Positions 53,533-62,159 of a DNA stretch of 64,000 nt are shown here, one piece after another. The number at the start of each line of letters is the position of its first letter. Position 1 is the stretch's first letter. Below the pieces are notes generated by a model. The model saw only the letters and a list, made by a program, of their open reading frames with translations. It was not told the DNA's origin and searched no databases. Source of the stretch: Bacillota bacterium (lineage in GTDB: Bacteria; Bacillota; Clostridia; Monoglobales; Firm-18); contig JAKJBX010000003.1 in the NCBI GenBank assembly GCA_022706765.1, positions 74,291-138,290 of the forward strand, written 5' to 3'. The translations under genes were made by a program, and so were the position numbers.

Positions 53533-53901
53533 ATGCAGAATTTCCAGGAAATTACGATTTTTGTCAACTCATTAACGATTCTTTTGACTGTCATCGGAAT
53601 TATTGTTCTTGCCCGGCTGATCGCCAGACTGTCAAAGTCCAGCGGCGCCGAAGCCCGCAATGAGTCGACGCAAGCAGCGGTGCCCACACAGCCCCTGCAA
53701 TATGCACAACCTGCGGCAAAGGCTTATCCACTCACCACCTCGGACGTTACGGACACCGGTGAGCTGATTGCTATGGTTTCCGCTGCGATTGCGGCGCATA
53801 TCGGCACACCCGTCGGCAGCATTAAAATCGCTTCGATTAAGAAAACAGACGGCGGCGCTGTCATTTGGAACAAGGTTGGACAAGAGGAATTACTGAGTTA
53901 A
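53533..53901 (+). CDS. OadG-like gamma subunit of Na+-pump decarboxylase
   Basis: ATG 53533 follows GAGGTGAAATGT. The 122-residue protein has one N-terminal membrane helix (about 10-30), a linker rich in Ala, Pro and Gln, and a C-terminal domain with the segment ELIAMVSAAIAAH, typical of OadG/MmdD subunits. It would tether the soluble carboxyltransferase to the membrane pump subunit. It starts a three-gene set with a biotin carrier and an alpha subunit. Confidence 0.8.
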   Translation: MQNFQEITIFVNSLTILLTVIGIIVLARLIARLSKSSGAEARNESTQAAVPTQPLQYAQPAAKAYPLTTSDVTDTGELIAMVSAAIAAHIGTPVGSIKIASIKKTDGGAVIWNKVGQEELLS

Positions 53902-53948
53902 AGCGCTATCGCAGAAATTACGCTGTCTTTGCGTAATTTCCTATAAAA
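53901..53948. repeat. Partial R2 repeat
   Basis: AAAGCGCTATCGCAG followed by the AAATTACGC...GCGTAATTT hairpin and CTATAAA matches the 3' third of the R2 copy at 30058-30178. It lies in the 69-base gap between the gamma and biotin carrier genes. Confidence 0.6.
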
Positions 53949-53970
53949 ATTATCTTAGGAGGTTTATGTT

Positions 53971-54360
53971 ATGAGAAAATTCGTGATCAATATCAACGGT
54001 AAATCATATGAGGTCGAGGTAGAAGAAGTCGGTGCCGCAGCCGCTCCGGTTGCTGCTCCCGCTGCTGCGCCTGTTGCCGCCGCTCCCGCTCCCGTAACCC
54101 CTGCTCCGGTTGCCGCTCCGGCTGCGCCGGCAGTATCAGGCTCGCTCGGCAGCACGCTGGTCGCCGCTCCGATGCCCGGAACCATCGTTTCGGTCAACGT
54201 GAATGTCGGCGAAGCCGTTAAAAAGGGTCAGGTCATCCTTATCCTCGAAGCGATGAAGATGGAAAACGAAATCTTGGCGCCGAGTGACGGCGTGATTGCG
54301 TCCGTCAACGTATCGAAGGGGTCTTCGGTCAACACCGGTGACACGCTCGTATCGCTTTAA
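53971..54360 (+). CDS. Biotin carboxyl carrier protein of the decarboxylase
   Basis: ATG 53971 follows TTAGGAGGTTTATGTT. The 129-residue protein has a short N-terminal fold (FVININGKSYEVEVEEV), an Ala-Pro-Val-rich flexible linker and a C-terminal biotinyl domain with the acceptor Lys in EAMKMEN. It shuttles CO2 from the carboxyltransferase to the partner subunit. It is 33 bases upstream of the alpha subunit gene. Confidence 0.92.
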   Translation: MRKFVININGKSYEVEVEEVGAAAAPVAAPAAAPVAAAPAPVTPAPVAAPAAPAVSGSLGSTLVAAPMPGTIVSVNVNVGEAVKKGQVILILEAMKMENEILAPSDGVIASVNVSKGSSVNTGDTLVSL

Positions 54361-54393
54361 GCGTGGAATTTTTTCCAAAAGGAGGGAAACTAT

Positions 54394-55785
54394 ATGGCAA
54401 GAAAGGTAGGAATTACCGAAACGATATTGCGTGATGCGCATCAATCGCTTATCGCCACCCGTATGACTACGGAGGATATGATGCCGATTGTCGCAAAGCT
54501 TGACGATATTGGCTATCATTCGCTCGAAGCCTGGGGCGGTGCGACCTTTGACTCGTGCCTCAGGTTTTTAAACGAGGACCCATGGGAAAGGCTGCGTAAA
54601 TTCAAGAGCGTTGCGAAAAAGACGCCCTTGCAGATGCTTTTCCGCGGTCAGAACATTCTCGGTTACAGGCATTACGCCGACGATGTGGTGGAATACTTTG
54701 TACAAAAGTCCATTGCAAACGGCATCGACATCATCAGAATTTTTGACGCGCTCAACGACATACGCAACTTTGAAACGGCAATCAAGGCGACGCAGAAGGA
54801 AAAGGGTCATGTACAGGCGGCGGTTTCATACACCATCAGCCCCGTCCACAACAACCAGACCTTCATCGACTTGGCAAAGCGCCTTGAAGATATGGGCGCC
54901 AACTCGATTTGCATCAAGGATATGGCGGGTCTTCTGACGCCGTACCAGGCGTATGACCTTGTCAAGGGCATCAAATCAACCGTTAAAATTCCGCTTCAAC
55001 TGCACACGCATTACACCAGCGGCGTCGCTTCGATGACCTATCTTAAAGCCATTGAAGCAGGCGTTGATGTGGTGGACTGTGCGCTTTCGCCGTTTGCTAT
55101 GGGGACCTCCCAGCCGCCTACCGAGCCACTTGTCGCAACGCTCAGTGGTACGGAGTATGACACGGGCATTTCGCTCGAAAAGGTCAGCGATGCGTCGGAA
55201 TATTTCAGACCGTTGCGTGAGAAATACTTAAAGAGCGGACTGCTTGACGCCAAGATGCTCGGCGTCGACGTCAACACCTTGATTTATCAGGTGCCAGGCG
55301 GTATGCTGTCCAACCTGGTTTCACAGCTCAAACAACAGAATAAAGAAGATAAATATGACGAGGTTTTAAAAGAAGTACCCCGTGTGCGTGAGGACTTCGG
55401 CTATCCGCCGCTGGTCACGCCGACCAGCCAAATCGTCGGCACGCAGGCAGTGCTTAATGTTTTGATGGGTGAACGCTATAAGATGGTATCCAAGGAATCC
55501 AAGGCGCTCGTGAAGGGCGAGTACGGCACGACGCCCGTACCGATTTCCGATGAGTTCCGCAAACGCATCATCGGCGACGAAACGCCAATCACCGGCAGAC
55601 CGGCAGACCTCTTAAAGCCGGAGCTTGACAGGCTCCGCAGCGAGATTAAGGACTATATCGAACAGGATGAGGATGTTCTCTCTTATGCGCTCTTTGAACA
55701 GGTCGCTATCAAGTTCTTCGAGGCAAGGAAGAAGAAGGACGCGCCTGCCCAGCCGCTGGTTGTCGGTATCCGGGAAGTCGTCTGA
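54394..55785 (+). CDS. oadA: Oxaloacetate decarboxylase alpha/pyruvate carboxylase B-type carboxyltransferase
   Basis: ATG 54394 follows AAAAGGAGGGAAACTAT. The 463-residue protein has the HMGL-like TIM barrel with the metal-binding RDAHQSLIATRM start, the catalytic-lysine region CIKDMAGLL, and LHTHYTSG carrying the His ligands. The C-terminal PYC_OADA domain ends without a fused biotin domain, which is encoded separately just upstream. It transfers the carboxyl group of oxaloacetate (or a related acid) to biotin. The membrane beta subunit expected for a Na+ pump is not encoded next to it. Confidence 0.9.
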   Translation: MARKVGITETILRDAHQSLIATRMTTEDMMPIVAKLDDIGYHSLEAWGGATFDSCLRFLNEDPWERLRKFKSVAKKTPLQMLFRGQNILGYRHYADDVVEYFVQKSIANGIDIIRIFDALNDIRNFETAIKATQKEKGHVQAAVSYTISPVHNNQTFIDLAKRLEDMGANSICIKDMAGLLTPYQAYDLVKGIKSTVKIPLQLHTHYTSGVASMTYLKAIEAGVDVVDCALSPFAMGTSQPPTEPLVATLSGTEYDTGISLEKVSDASEYFRPLREKYLKSGLLDAKMLGVDVNTLIYQVPGGMLSNLVSQLKQQNKEDKYDEVLKEVPRVREDFGYPPLVTPTSQIVGTQAVLNVLMGERYKMVSKESKALVKGEYGTTPVPISDEFRKRIIGDETPITGRPADLLKPELDRLRSEIKDYIEQDEDVLSYALFEQVAIKFFEARKKKDAPAQPLVVGIREVV

Positions 55786-55816
55786 TTGGCAATAGTTTAA
55801 GCACAGACACAGATCT

Positions 55817-55851
55817 AATTGGTGTAAAGTTCTTTGGCTTTACACCAATTT
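55817..55851 (+). terminator. Stem-loop after oadA
   Basis: Thirteen-base perfect arms (AATTGGTGTAAAG and complement) enclose an 8-base loop. The trailing bases are A/T-rich but not a long T run. Confidence 0.6.
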
Positions 55852-55853
55852 AT

Positions 55854-55951
55854 TATCAAACGCCCTAATATCCCCGCCTCAATAGGCGGAAGGGATAAAC
55901 AGGTTATTTATCAGTAATCTGTACAAGCCCTGACTGATAGGGCGTTTGATA
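55854..55951. repeat. 98-bp element folding as a three-way junction
   Basis: The 14-base ends TATCAAACGCCCTA and its exact complement pair as P1. Inside, TATCC+CCGCCT pairs with AGGCGG+GGATA around a CAAT loop (P2, 55869-55897). ACAGGTTA pairs with TAATCTGT (P3, 55899-55922). A single-stranded stretch closes the junction. It may be a MITE or a structured leader RNA of the next gene. Confidence 0.6.
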
Positions 55952-56010
55952 AAACGCTCGCGGCGCGACACACCAAAACGCGCAAGCGCTCATTGAATGA
56001 GGTGAGAAGA

Positions 56011-56916
56011 ATGGATAAGCACTCTGATTTACTCAAACGCATCAACGAACAATACAATACTTTCAGCAAGGGTCAAAAGAAAATTGCGGATTATTTTGTC
56101 GCCAATTATGACAAGGCGGCGTTTATGACCGCCTCCCAGCTCAGCAAGACGATTTCGGTCAGCTGCTCTACGGTCGTCCGCTTTGCGGTCGAATTGGGCT
56201 ATGACGGCTATCCGATGCTTCAGCGCGCGCTTCAAGAGCTTGTCCGCACCAACCTTACCGCTTTACAGCGTATCGAGATGACGTCCAGCCGTGTCGGCGG
56301 ACAGAACCTTTTGTCTACCATCTTGAATTTTGACATCATGAAAATCAAGCAGACCCTGGAAGAGATCGATTACACGGCGTTTGACGCCGCGGTCGAGTCG
56401 ATCCTTAAAGCCGAGCGGATCTACATTGTCGGCGTCAGAAGCTCATCCGCGCTCGCAAACTTTTTGGGTTTTTATATGAATTTGATTTTTGACAACATCC
56501 GCCTGATACACACGACGAGCGCCAGCGAAATTTTCGAGCAAATCCTGCGTGTTAACAGCAAGGACGTCGTCATCGGCATATCTTTCCCGAGGTATTCCGC
56601 AAGGACGATCAAGGCGATGGAATATGCAAGAAACCAGGGGGCGTGCATCGTTGCCGTTACCGACAGCGAAACCTCTCCGCTGACCCCGATTGCTACCCAC
56701 GCTTTAATTGCCCGAACGGACATCGCTTCGTTTGCCGACTCGCTCGTGGCGCCGCTCAGCGTGATCAACGCTTTGATCGCCGCGCTCGGTATGAAGCGCA
56801 AGGACGGCATCTATAACACCTTTGACGAATTAGAACGCATTTGGAGCGAATATGAGGTGTACGAAAATCTGTCAAGCGATTATAAGAAAATTAGTAAAAA
56901 TGAAAAATCAGTATAA
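56011..56916 (+). CDS. MurR/RpiR family transcriptional regulator
   Basis: ATG 56011 is chosen because GAGGTGAGAAGA precedes it. The 301-residue protein has an N-terminal RpiR-type helix-turn-helix (AAFMTASQLSKTISVSCSTVVRF) and a C-terminal SIS sugar-phosphate-binding domain (IYIVGVRSSSALA, VVIGISFPRYSARTI). Such regulators respond to phosphosugars and control sugar or amino-sugar genes. No obvious target operon adjoins it; the next gene is a flavoprotein that it overlaps. Confidence 0.9.
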   Translation: MDKHSDLLKRINEQYNTFSKGQKKIADYFVANYDKAAFMTASQLSKTISVSCSTVVRFAVELGYDGYPMLQRALQELVRTNLTALQRIEMTSSRVGGQNLLSTILNFDIMKIKQTLEEIDYTAFDAAVESILKAERIYIVGVRSSSALANFLGFYMNLIFDNIRLIHTTSASEIFEQILRVNSKDVVIGISFPRYSARTIKAMEYARNQGACIVAVTDSETSPLTPIATHALIARTDIASFADSLVAPLSVINALIAALGMKRKDGIYNTFDELERIWSEYEVYENLSSDYKKISKNEKSV

Positions 56917-58126
56917 TGTGATTGTTATAGGCGGCGGTCCTGCGGGGCTGATTGCCTCGGCGACCGCCGCAAAGCGCGGTAAAAGCGTGCTGCTGATCGA
57001 AAAAAACAAGGTGCTTGCCAAAAAACTGCGCATCACGGGCAAGGGGCGCTGCAATATCACCAACAGCGCCGACGTCAGCGATTTTTTAGCCAACGTCAAC
57101 GTCAATGCATCCTTTTTATACAGTGCGTTTTACAGCTTTACGGGCGACGACATCATCGCCCTGTTAGAATCTCTCGGCGTGAAAACCAAGACAGAGAGAG
57201 GCGGCAGGGTATTTCCCGCATCCGACAAGGCAAGCGACGTCGCCGACGCGCTGATAACTTATGCTACGGAGTGCGGCGCAAAAATCTTAAACGCCGCCGT
57301 GAAGGAAGTGCTGTATTCGGGCGGCTGTGCGTGTGGCGTCGTCACATCGGAGGGCGCAAGGATCGCCGCAGACAGCGTGGTTATCGCAACGGGCGGCATT
57401 TCCTATCCGCAGACAGGCTCGACGGGCGACGGCTATACGTTCGCCAAAGCGGCGGGGCACACGGTTACTGACCTGAGACCCTCGCTTGTGCCGCTGACCA
57501 CCGCGGAAAAATGGGTGCCGGAGCTTATGGGGCTGTCGCTCAAAAACGTCGCCATCCGTGTGACGGACGGTGAAAGGCTGATATACAGCGATTTCGGCGA
57601 AATGCTGTTTACACATTTCGGTGTTTCCGGTCCCGTGATACTGAGCGCCAGCGCACACATCAAGGACTTTAAAAAGACCTATGCGCTGACCGTCGACTTA
57701 AAGCCCGCACTCACTCCGGAGCAGCTCGACAAGCGTATCCTGCGGGATTTTGAGACGTTTGCCAACAAAAACTTTTCCAATGCGCTGGGTGCGCTTTTGC
57801 CGCAAAAGCTGATTTCTGTTGTGGTTGCGCTGTCAGGCATACCGCCGACCGAAAAGGTGCACCAGATTACTAAAGCCGCCAGACAGCGGTTGACGCATCT
57901 GCTCAAAAACTTGCGTTTAACTGTCAACGGCTCACGCTCCGTTGCGGAGGCGGTCATCACCTCCGGCGGCGTCAGCGTTGCCCAAATCAATCCGTCCACT
58001 ATGGCGTCAAAGCTTGCCGACGGGCTGTACTTTGCGGGCGAGGTCATCGACGTCGATGCATACACAGGCGGTTATAACCTGCAAATTGCGTACAGCACCG
58101 GGTTTTTAGCGGGGAGCAACGCGTGA
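56900..58126 (+). CDS. HI0933/YhiN/BaiN-like flavoprotein
   Basis: ATG 56900 lies inside the end of the regulator gene. The 408-residue protein begins with the FAD-binding VIGGGPAGLIAS motif. The HI0933 family signature ITGKGRCNITN follows, with RVFPASDKA and a C-terminal GLYFAGEVIDVDAYTGGYN loop. Members are NAD(P)/FAD-dependent enzymes of mostly unknown substrate; BaiN of gut Clostridia acts in bile-acid dehydroxylation. Assignment to that pathway is not supported by the neighbours. Confidence 0.88.
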   Translation: MKNQYNVIVIGGGPAGLIASATAAKRGKSVLLIEKNKVLAKKLRITGKGRCNITNSADVSDFLANVNVNASFLYSAFYSFTGDDIIALLESLGVKTKTERGGRVFPASDKASDVADALITYATECGAKILNAAVKEVLYSGGCACGVVTSEGARIAADSVVIATGGISYPQTGSTGDGYTFAKAAGHTVTDLRPSLVPLTTAEKWVPELMGLSLKNVAIRVTDGERLIYSDFGEMLFTHFGVSGPVILSASAHIKDFKKTYALTVDLKPALTPEQLDKRILRDFETFANKNFSNALGALLPQKLISVVVALSGIPPTEKVHQITKAARQRLTHLLKNLRLTVNGSRSVAEAVITSGGVSVAQINPSTMASKLADGLYFAGEVIDVDAYTGGYNLQIAYSTGFLAGSNA

Positions 58127-58189
58127 ATTTTCGCATATCGCATGTAACCCCTGAAAATTGCATAAACTAAACCTGAAAGGGTGATTTTT

Positions 58190-58645
58190 ATGCGGTTTTT
58201 CAAAAACAGCGGTATATACATCAATGTGCACAAAACCTACCGCCTTGTCATGACGGCGCTTGTGGCGGCGCTGTTGCTTACGCAGCTTGCCCTGACGTCG
58301 CCCGCCGCGCGCTCGGCGCTGACCTTCACCGACAGGTTAGAGGGCGTATCCGGCGATGGCAGAGCGTCAATGCTCGGTGAAATCAAGCTGACGCTGGTCG
58401 GGGCTGCGCCATCCTCCGAGATTGAGGTTTTGCAAAACGGTCAGACTATCGCGTTCTTTTTTGATCGGGAAGTTACGCTGACCGTGTCTGACAACTCGGT
58501 CATTGAAATTGACGGGCGGGCGTCCAAGGAACCCTTTGTGGTGAATGTTCACACGGTTTCGCCGAATATCACCATCGAAAATTCGGTAACCGCTGCCGAG
58601 GTCCGCTCAAATATCGCCTTAATCGGCAGAGTTTTTGTCAAGTAG
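58190..58645 (+). CDS. Membrane-anchored or exported protein of unknown function
   Basis: ATG 58190 follows AAAGGGTGATTTTT. The 151-residue product has a basic N-terminus and one hydrophobic segment (about 18-36, TALVAALLLTQLALTSPAA) that could be a signal peptide or anchor. The remainder is beta-rich with no cysteines and no motif I recognise (VLQNGQTIAFFFDREVTLTV). It lies between the flavoprotein and cmk, with its own ribosome site. Confidence 0.65.
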   Translation: MRFFKNSGIYINVHKTYRLVMTALVAALLLTQLALTSPAARSALTFTDRLEGVSGDGRASMLGEIKLTLVGAAPSSEIEVLQNGQTIAFFFDREVTLTVSDNSVIEIDGRASKEPFVVNVHTVSPNITIENSVTAAEVRSNIALIGRVFVK

Positions 58646-58651
58646 GGGATG

Positions 58652-58680
58652 TTGCATCATGACGCCCGATAGTGTATAAT
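58652..58680 (+). promoter_or_regulatory. Sigma-A-type promoter of the cmk-plsC-ispH operon
   Basis: TTGCAT at 58652-58657 and TATAAT at 58675-58680 have 17-base spacing, 18 bases before the cmk ATG. This would give a very short leader. Confidence 0.7.
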
Positions 58681-58698
58681 CGTACATGGAGTGATAAA

Positions 58699-59385
58699 AT
58701 GAACACCATTCAAATTTCGATCGACGGTCCCGCAGGCGCAGGGAAAAGCACGATTTCCAAGGCGGCGGCGAGGGCGCTTGGCTTTACTTACATAGACACG
58801 GGTGCCATGTATCGCGCGGTGGGCTTAAAGGCTATCCGCCTCGGGCTGGACACCAAAACGGACGCCGATAAAATTGCGTCTATGATGGACGATACCGACA
58901 TTGATATTCGGCATGCAGATGACGGTCAGCATATTATTTTAGACGGCGAGGACGTCACGGCGCAGATTAGGCTGCCGGAGGTTTCCATTGCGGCGTCTGA
59001 CGCTTCCGCTGTTGCGGCGGTGCGTTTAAAACTGGTCGGGTTGCAGCGCAGGCTTGCCGAAAAGGACAGCGTCGTGATGGACGGACGTGACATCGGAAGC
59101 TTTGTCCTGCCGGACGCGCAGATCAAGATATACCTCACCGCAACGGTCGAGGATAGGGCGAAACGCAGATACGACGAGCTGATCGAAAAGGGCATTGCGG
59201 CAAATTATGACGAGGTGAAGGCGGACATCGCATATCGGGACAAAAACGACGCTTCCCGAAAGATTGCGCCGCTTAAAGTGCCTGACGGCGCCATCGTTTT
59301 AGATACGACCGGCAACACACTGGAACAGTCGATTGCACTGATGCTTGGCACGATAAAGGAGAGATTGCGTTGTTTTTCAGAGTAG
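58699..59385 (+). CDS. cmk: Cytidylate kinase
   Basis: ATG 58699 follows TGGAGTGATAAA. The 228-residue enzyme phosphorylates CMP and dCMP. It has the P-loop DGPAGAGKST, the YIDTGAMYRA substrate segment and the VMDGRDIGS motif. In many Firmicutes cmk is followed by plsC and then ispH or rpsA, exactly as here. It overlaps plsC by 16 bases. Confidence 0.95.
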   Translation: MNTIQISIDGPAGAGKSTISKAAARALGFTYIDTGAMYRAVGLKAIRLGLDTKTDADKIASMMDDTDIDIRHADDGQHIILDGEDVTAQIRLPEVSIAASDASAVAAVRLKLVGLQRRLAEKDSVVMDGRDIGSFVLPDAQIKIYLTATVEDRAKRRYDELIEKGIAANYDEVKADIAYRDKNDASRKIAPLKVPDGAIVLDTTGNTLEQSIALMLGTIKERLRCFSE

Positions 59386-59966
59386 TCTATTTTTGTGTCC
59401 TGCCGATACTCCGGGGGTTTTTCAGGCTTTTTTTCTTCGCAAGGGTAACAGGACGTGAAAAAATCCTAAAAAACGGCGGCTTTGTCGCCAGCGCCAACCA
59501 TATCAGCAATTTTGACCCGGTGTTTTTCGGGTGCTTCATACCGAGAAAGTTAAACTTCCTTGCCAAGCGTGAGCTGTTTGAAAACAAGTTTTTGGGCTGG
59601 CTCATCGGCGGACTCGGCGCTATCCCGATCACAAGAGGCGGTTCGGACATCGGAACCCTCAAAACCGTTATCTCCGTCTTAAAAGGCGGCGGCATCATGA
59701 CCGTCTTTCCCGAGGGGACACGCAGGCTGACTGACATCGAAAAGGTCAAGCCGGGGGCGGTGCTGTTTGCCATTAAAAGCAAGGTGCCGGTTCAGCCGGC
59801 TGTGATTATCGGGAAATACCGCCTGTTCGGCGGCATCAGGCTGGTGTTCGGCGACCCGATATACTATGACGCCTATTACGACAAAAAGCTGTCTGAGGAC
59901 GAGCTCCACAGGTTGAGCGTTGAGCTGATGCAAACCATTTACGGTCTTGCGGAGGGTGGTGCATAA
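59370..59966 (+). CDS. plsC: 1-acyl-sn-glycerol-3-phosphate acyltransferase
   Basis: TTG 59370 lies within the cmk end, with AAAGGAGAGATTGCG upstream. The 198-residue membrane-associated enzyme converts lysophosphatidic to phosphatidic acid. Motif I is NHISNFD (NHx4D), followed by PITRGGSD and the phosphate-binding FPEGTR. An N-terminal hydrophobic stretch anchors it. Confidence 0.92.
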   Translation: MFFRVVYFCVLPILRGFFRLFFFARVTGREKILKNGGFVASANHISNFDPVFFGCFIPRKLNFLAKRELFENKFLGWLIGGLGAIPITRGGSDIGTLKTVISVLKGGGIMTVFPEGTRRLTDIEKVKPGAVLFAIKSKVPVQPAVIIGKYRLFGGIRLVFGDPIYYDAYYDKKLSEDELHRLSVELMQTIYGLAEGGA

Positions 59967-59970
59967 AATA

Positions 59971-62064
59971 ATGGATATGATTCTTGCCAAGAGCGCCGGC
60001 TTTTGCTTCGGGGTGCGGCGTGCGGTGGATATGACCTTTGATGCGGCTAAAACTGCGGACAAGCCGGTCTTTACGCTCGGTCCGCTCATCCATAACCCCC
60101 AGGTCAATGAACGCCTCAAAGCCATCGGTATCACCGAGGTGCAAAGCGTCGGCGAGCTGCCCGACGGCTGCATAGTCATCATACGCACCCACGGGGTCGC
60201 CAAGGAGATCTATGAAGAGCTTGCCCGCAGGGGAATAGAATACATCGATGCGACCTGCCCGTTCGTCAAAAAAATTCACAGGATCGTGCAGGAGCAGCAC
60301 AACAAGGGCAACAAGATCGTTATATTCGGTGACAAAAACCATCCCGAGGTGCGGGGCATCAATGGATGGTGCGATTACAGCGCTGAAATTATTGAAAATC
60401 TGTCGCAGTTGCTGCAGCTGACGCTTTCCGACGGCACCTGCATTGTATCGCAGACCACTTCTTCAAAAGATGTTTGGGAAAATATTAAAAATTTTGCAAA
60501 AACATCTTGCAAAGAGGTACTGTTATTTGATACAATATGCAGTGCGACATATGAGCGTCAGAACGAGGCGCAAAAGATTGCCAGGACTGCCGACTGCATG
60601 ATCGTCATCGGGGGTCGTGAAAGCTCCAATACGAGGAAACTATTTGATGTCTGCTGTGATTTCTGTTCGCAGACCTATCAAATCGAAAACGCATCGGAAC
60701 TGCCAAAAGCGGTTTTTGATAAATGCATGATAGGCGTGACGGCCGGTGCCTCAACGCCTGAATGGATTATTAAGGAGGTCATTAGTATTATGTCAGAAGA
60801 AATCACACAGACCGGTGAGCTGAGTTTTGCGGAGGAGCTTGACAAATTATTGGTCAATCCCAAGACAGGAGATATATTGAAAGGAACCGTCATCGGCGTA
60901 ACGCCCACCGAAGTTTATGTTGACATCGGCTATAAGGCAGACGGCGTCATTCCGCTTGACCAGCTTTCAAGCGATCCTGATGCCAAGCCCGAAGACCTGA
61001 TCAAGGTCGGCGACGAAATCGAAGCCTTTGTGTACCGTGTCAGCGACATTGAAGGCACTGTCGGACTTTCGATCAGAAAGCTGGGCGCCATTGCCGCCAA
61101 GAAAAAGCTCGAAGAAGCCCTCGAATCTAAAGAGATTTTGACGGGCAAGGTCGTCGAAGCCGTGAACGGCGGCGTCATCGTGCTATACGGCGACAGCAGG
61201 ATTTTTGTTCCCGCCTCGCAGGCAAGTTCAAGATTCCTGCAGGATCTGTCCACGCTTGTCGGACAAACCGTATCGTTTAGAGTGATTGAACTCAATCCCT
61301 GCAAGCGCAAGACCATCGGCTCTATCAAGTCGGTGGCTGACGAGGTCAGAAAGCAGCAGTATGAGAGCTTTTGGACATCAGCGGAGGTGGGCAAGGAATA
61401 TGACGGCGTCGTGAAGTCTCTTACGGATTTCGGTGCGTTTGTCGATATCGGCGGTGTAGACGGCTTGGTACATATCTCCGAGCTGTCGTGGGGCAGGATC
61501 AAGCACCCTTCTGAGGTTGTCAGTGTCGGCGATGCCTTGAAGGTCTACATCCTTGCCATCAACAAGGAAACCAACAAAATCTCGCTCGGCTTTAAACGCA
61601 AGGAGGACAATCCCTGGGAAAAGGCAAAGGGCACCTTTAACGTCGGCGATGTGGTGACCGCCAAGGTCGTACGCCTTGTCGCTTTCGGCGCTTTTGCGGA
61701 GCTGCTGCCTTCGGTTGACGGTCTTATCCACATCTCGCAGATCTCGACCGAACGCATCTTGAAGCCGTCGAGCGTACTGACCATCGGTCAGGAGGTCCAG
61801 GCGAAGCTCACCGCCATTGATTGGGATAACAAGAAAATCAGCCTGAGCATCCGTGCTTTGTTAGAGCCTGAAATGCCTGTCGAGGAAACGGTTGTTTCCG
61901 AGGAAACGGTTGCTTCCGAAGAAACGGTTGCTTCCGAAGAAACGGTTGTTCCCGAAGAAACGGTTGCCGAGGATAATGTTTCGGAAGAAGCATCAGCCGA
62001 AGCTGTTACCGAAGAAGTCATTTCGGAAGAAGCGCCTGCCGAAGATACAGGCGACGAGGCTTAA
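59971..62064 (+). CDS. ispH: IspH (HMBPP reductase) fused to ribosomal S1-like domains
   Basis: ATG 59971 follows GGAGGGTGGTGCATAAAATA. The 697-residue protein joins two functions. Residues 1-275 are IspH, with the [4Fe-4S] cysteine in GFCFGVRRAV, DATCPFVKK and the third in DTICSATYERQ; this catalyses the last MEP step to IPP and DMAPP. Residues about 300-640 hold four S1 RNA-binding domains (for example GAFVDIGGVDGLVHISEL). The C-terminal ~55 residues are an acidic tail with repeats of SEETVA. Such fusions are known in Clostridia. It is in the usual cmk-plsC context. Confidence 0.94.
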   Translation: MDMILAKSAGFCFGVRRAVDMTFDAAKTADKPVFTLGPLIHNPQVNERLKAIGITEVQSVGELPDGCIVIIRTHGVAKEIYEELARRGIEYIDATCPFVKKIHRIVQEQHNKGNKIVIFGDKNHPEVRGINGWCDYSAEIIENLSQLLQLTLSDGTCIVSQTTSSKDVWENIKNFAKTSCKEVLLFDTICSATYERQNEAQKIARTADCMIVIGGRESSNTRKLFDVCCDFCSQTYQIENASELPKAVFDKCMIGVTAGASTPEWIIKEVISIMSEEITQTGELSFAEELDKLLVNPKTGDILKGTVIGVTPTEVYVDIGYKADGVIPLDQLSSDPDAKPEDLIKVGDEIEAFVYRVSDIEGTVGLSIRKLGAIAAKKKLEEALESKEILTGKVVEAVNGGVIVLYGDSRIFVPASQASSRFLQDLSTLVGQTVSFRVIELNPCKRKTIGSIKSVADEVRKQQYESFWTSAEVGKEYDGVVKSLTDFGAFVDIGGVDGLVHISELSWGRIKHPSEVVSVGDALKVYILAINKETNKISLGFKRKEDNPWEKAKGTFNVGDVVTAKVVRLVAFGAFAELLPSVDGLIHISQISTERILKPSSVLTIGQEVQAKLTAIDWDNKKISLSIRALLEPEMPVEETVVSEETVASEETVASEETVVPEETVAEDNVSEEASAEAVTEEVISEEAPAEDTGDEA

Positions 62065-62091
62065 TCATTAAATCCTTTGCATACAATTGTT

Positions 62092-62125
62092 ATAAAGCAC
62101 CTTTTACGGGGTGCTTTATGCTTTT
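62092..62125 (+). terminator. Terminator after ispH-S1
   Basis: Ten-base arms ATAAAGCACC and GGTGCTTTAT enclose an 8-base loop. A short T stretch follows, and murD starts 41 bases after the stem. Confidence 0.7.
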
Positions 62126-62159
62126 GCGTAAGCACTCATTGAAGTTAGGTGGTCGTCAT

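Noticed and set aside
58190-58645. Assignment of the small exported protein to a spore or germination family
   Set aside because: No signature residues were recognised; only the N-terminal hydrophobic segment and beta-rich character can be supported.
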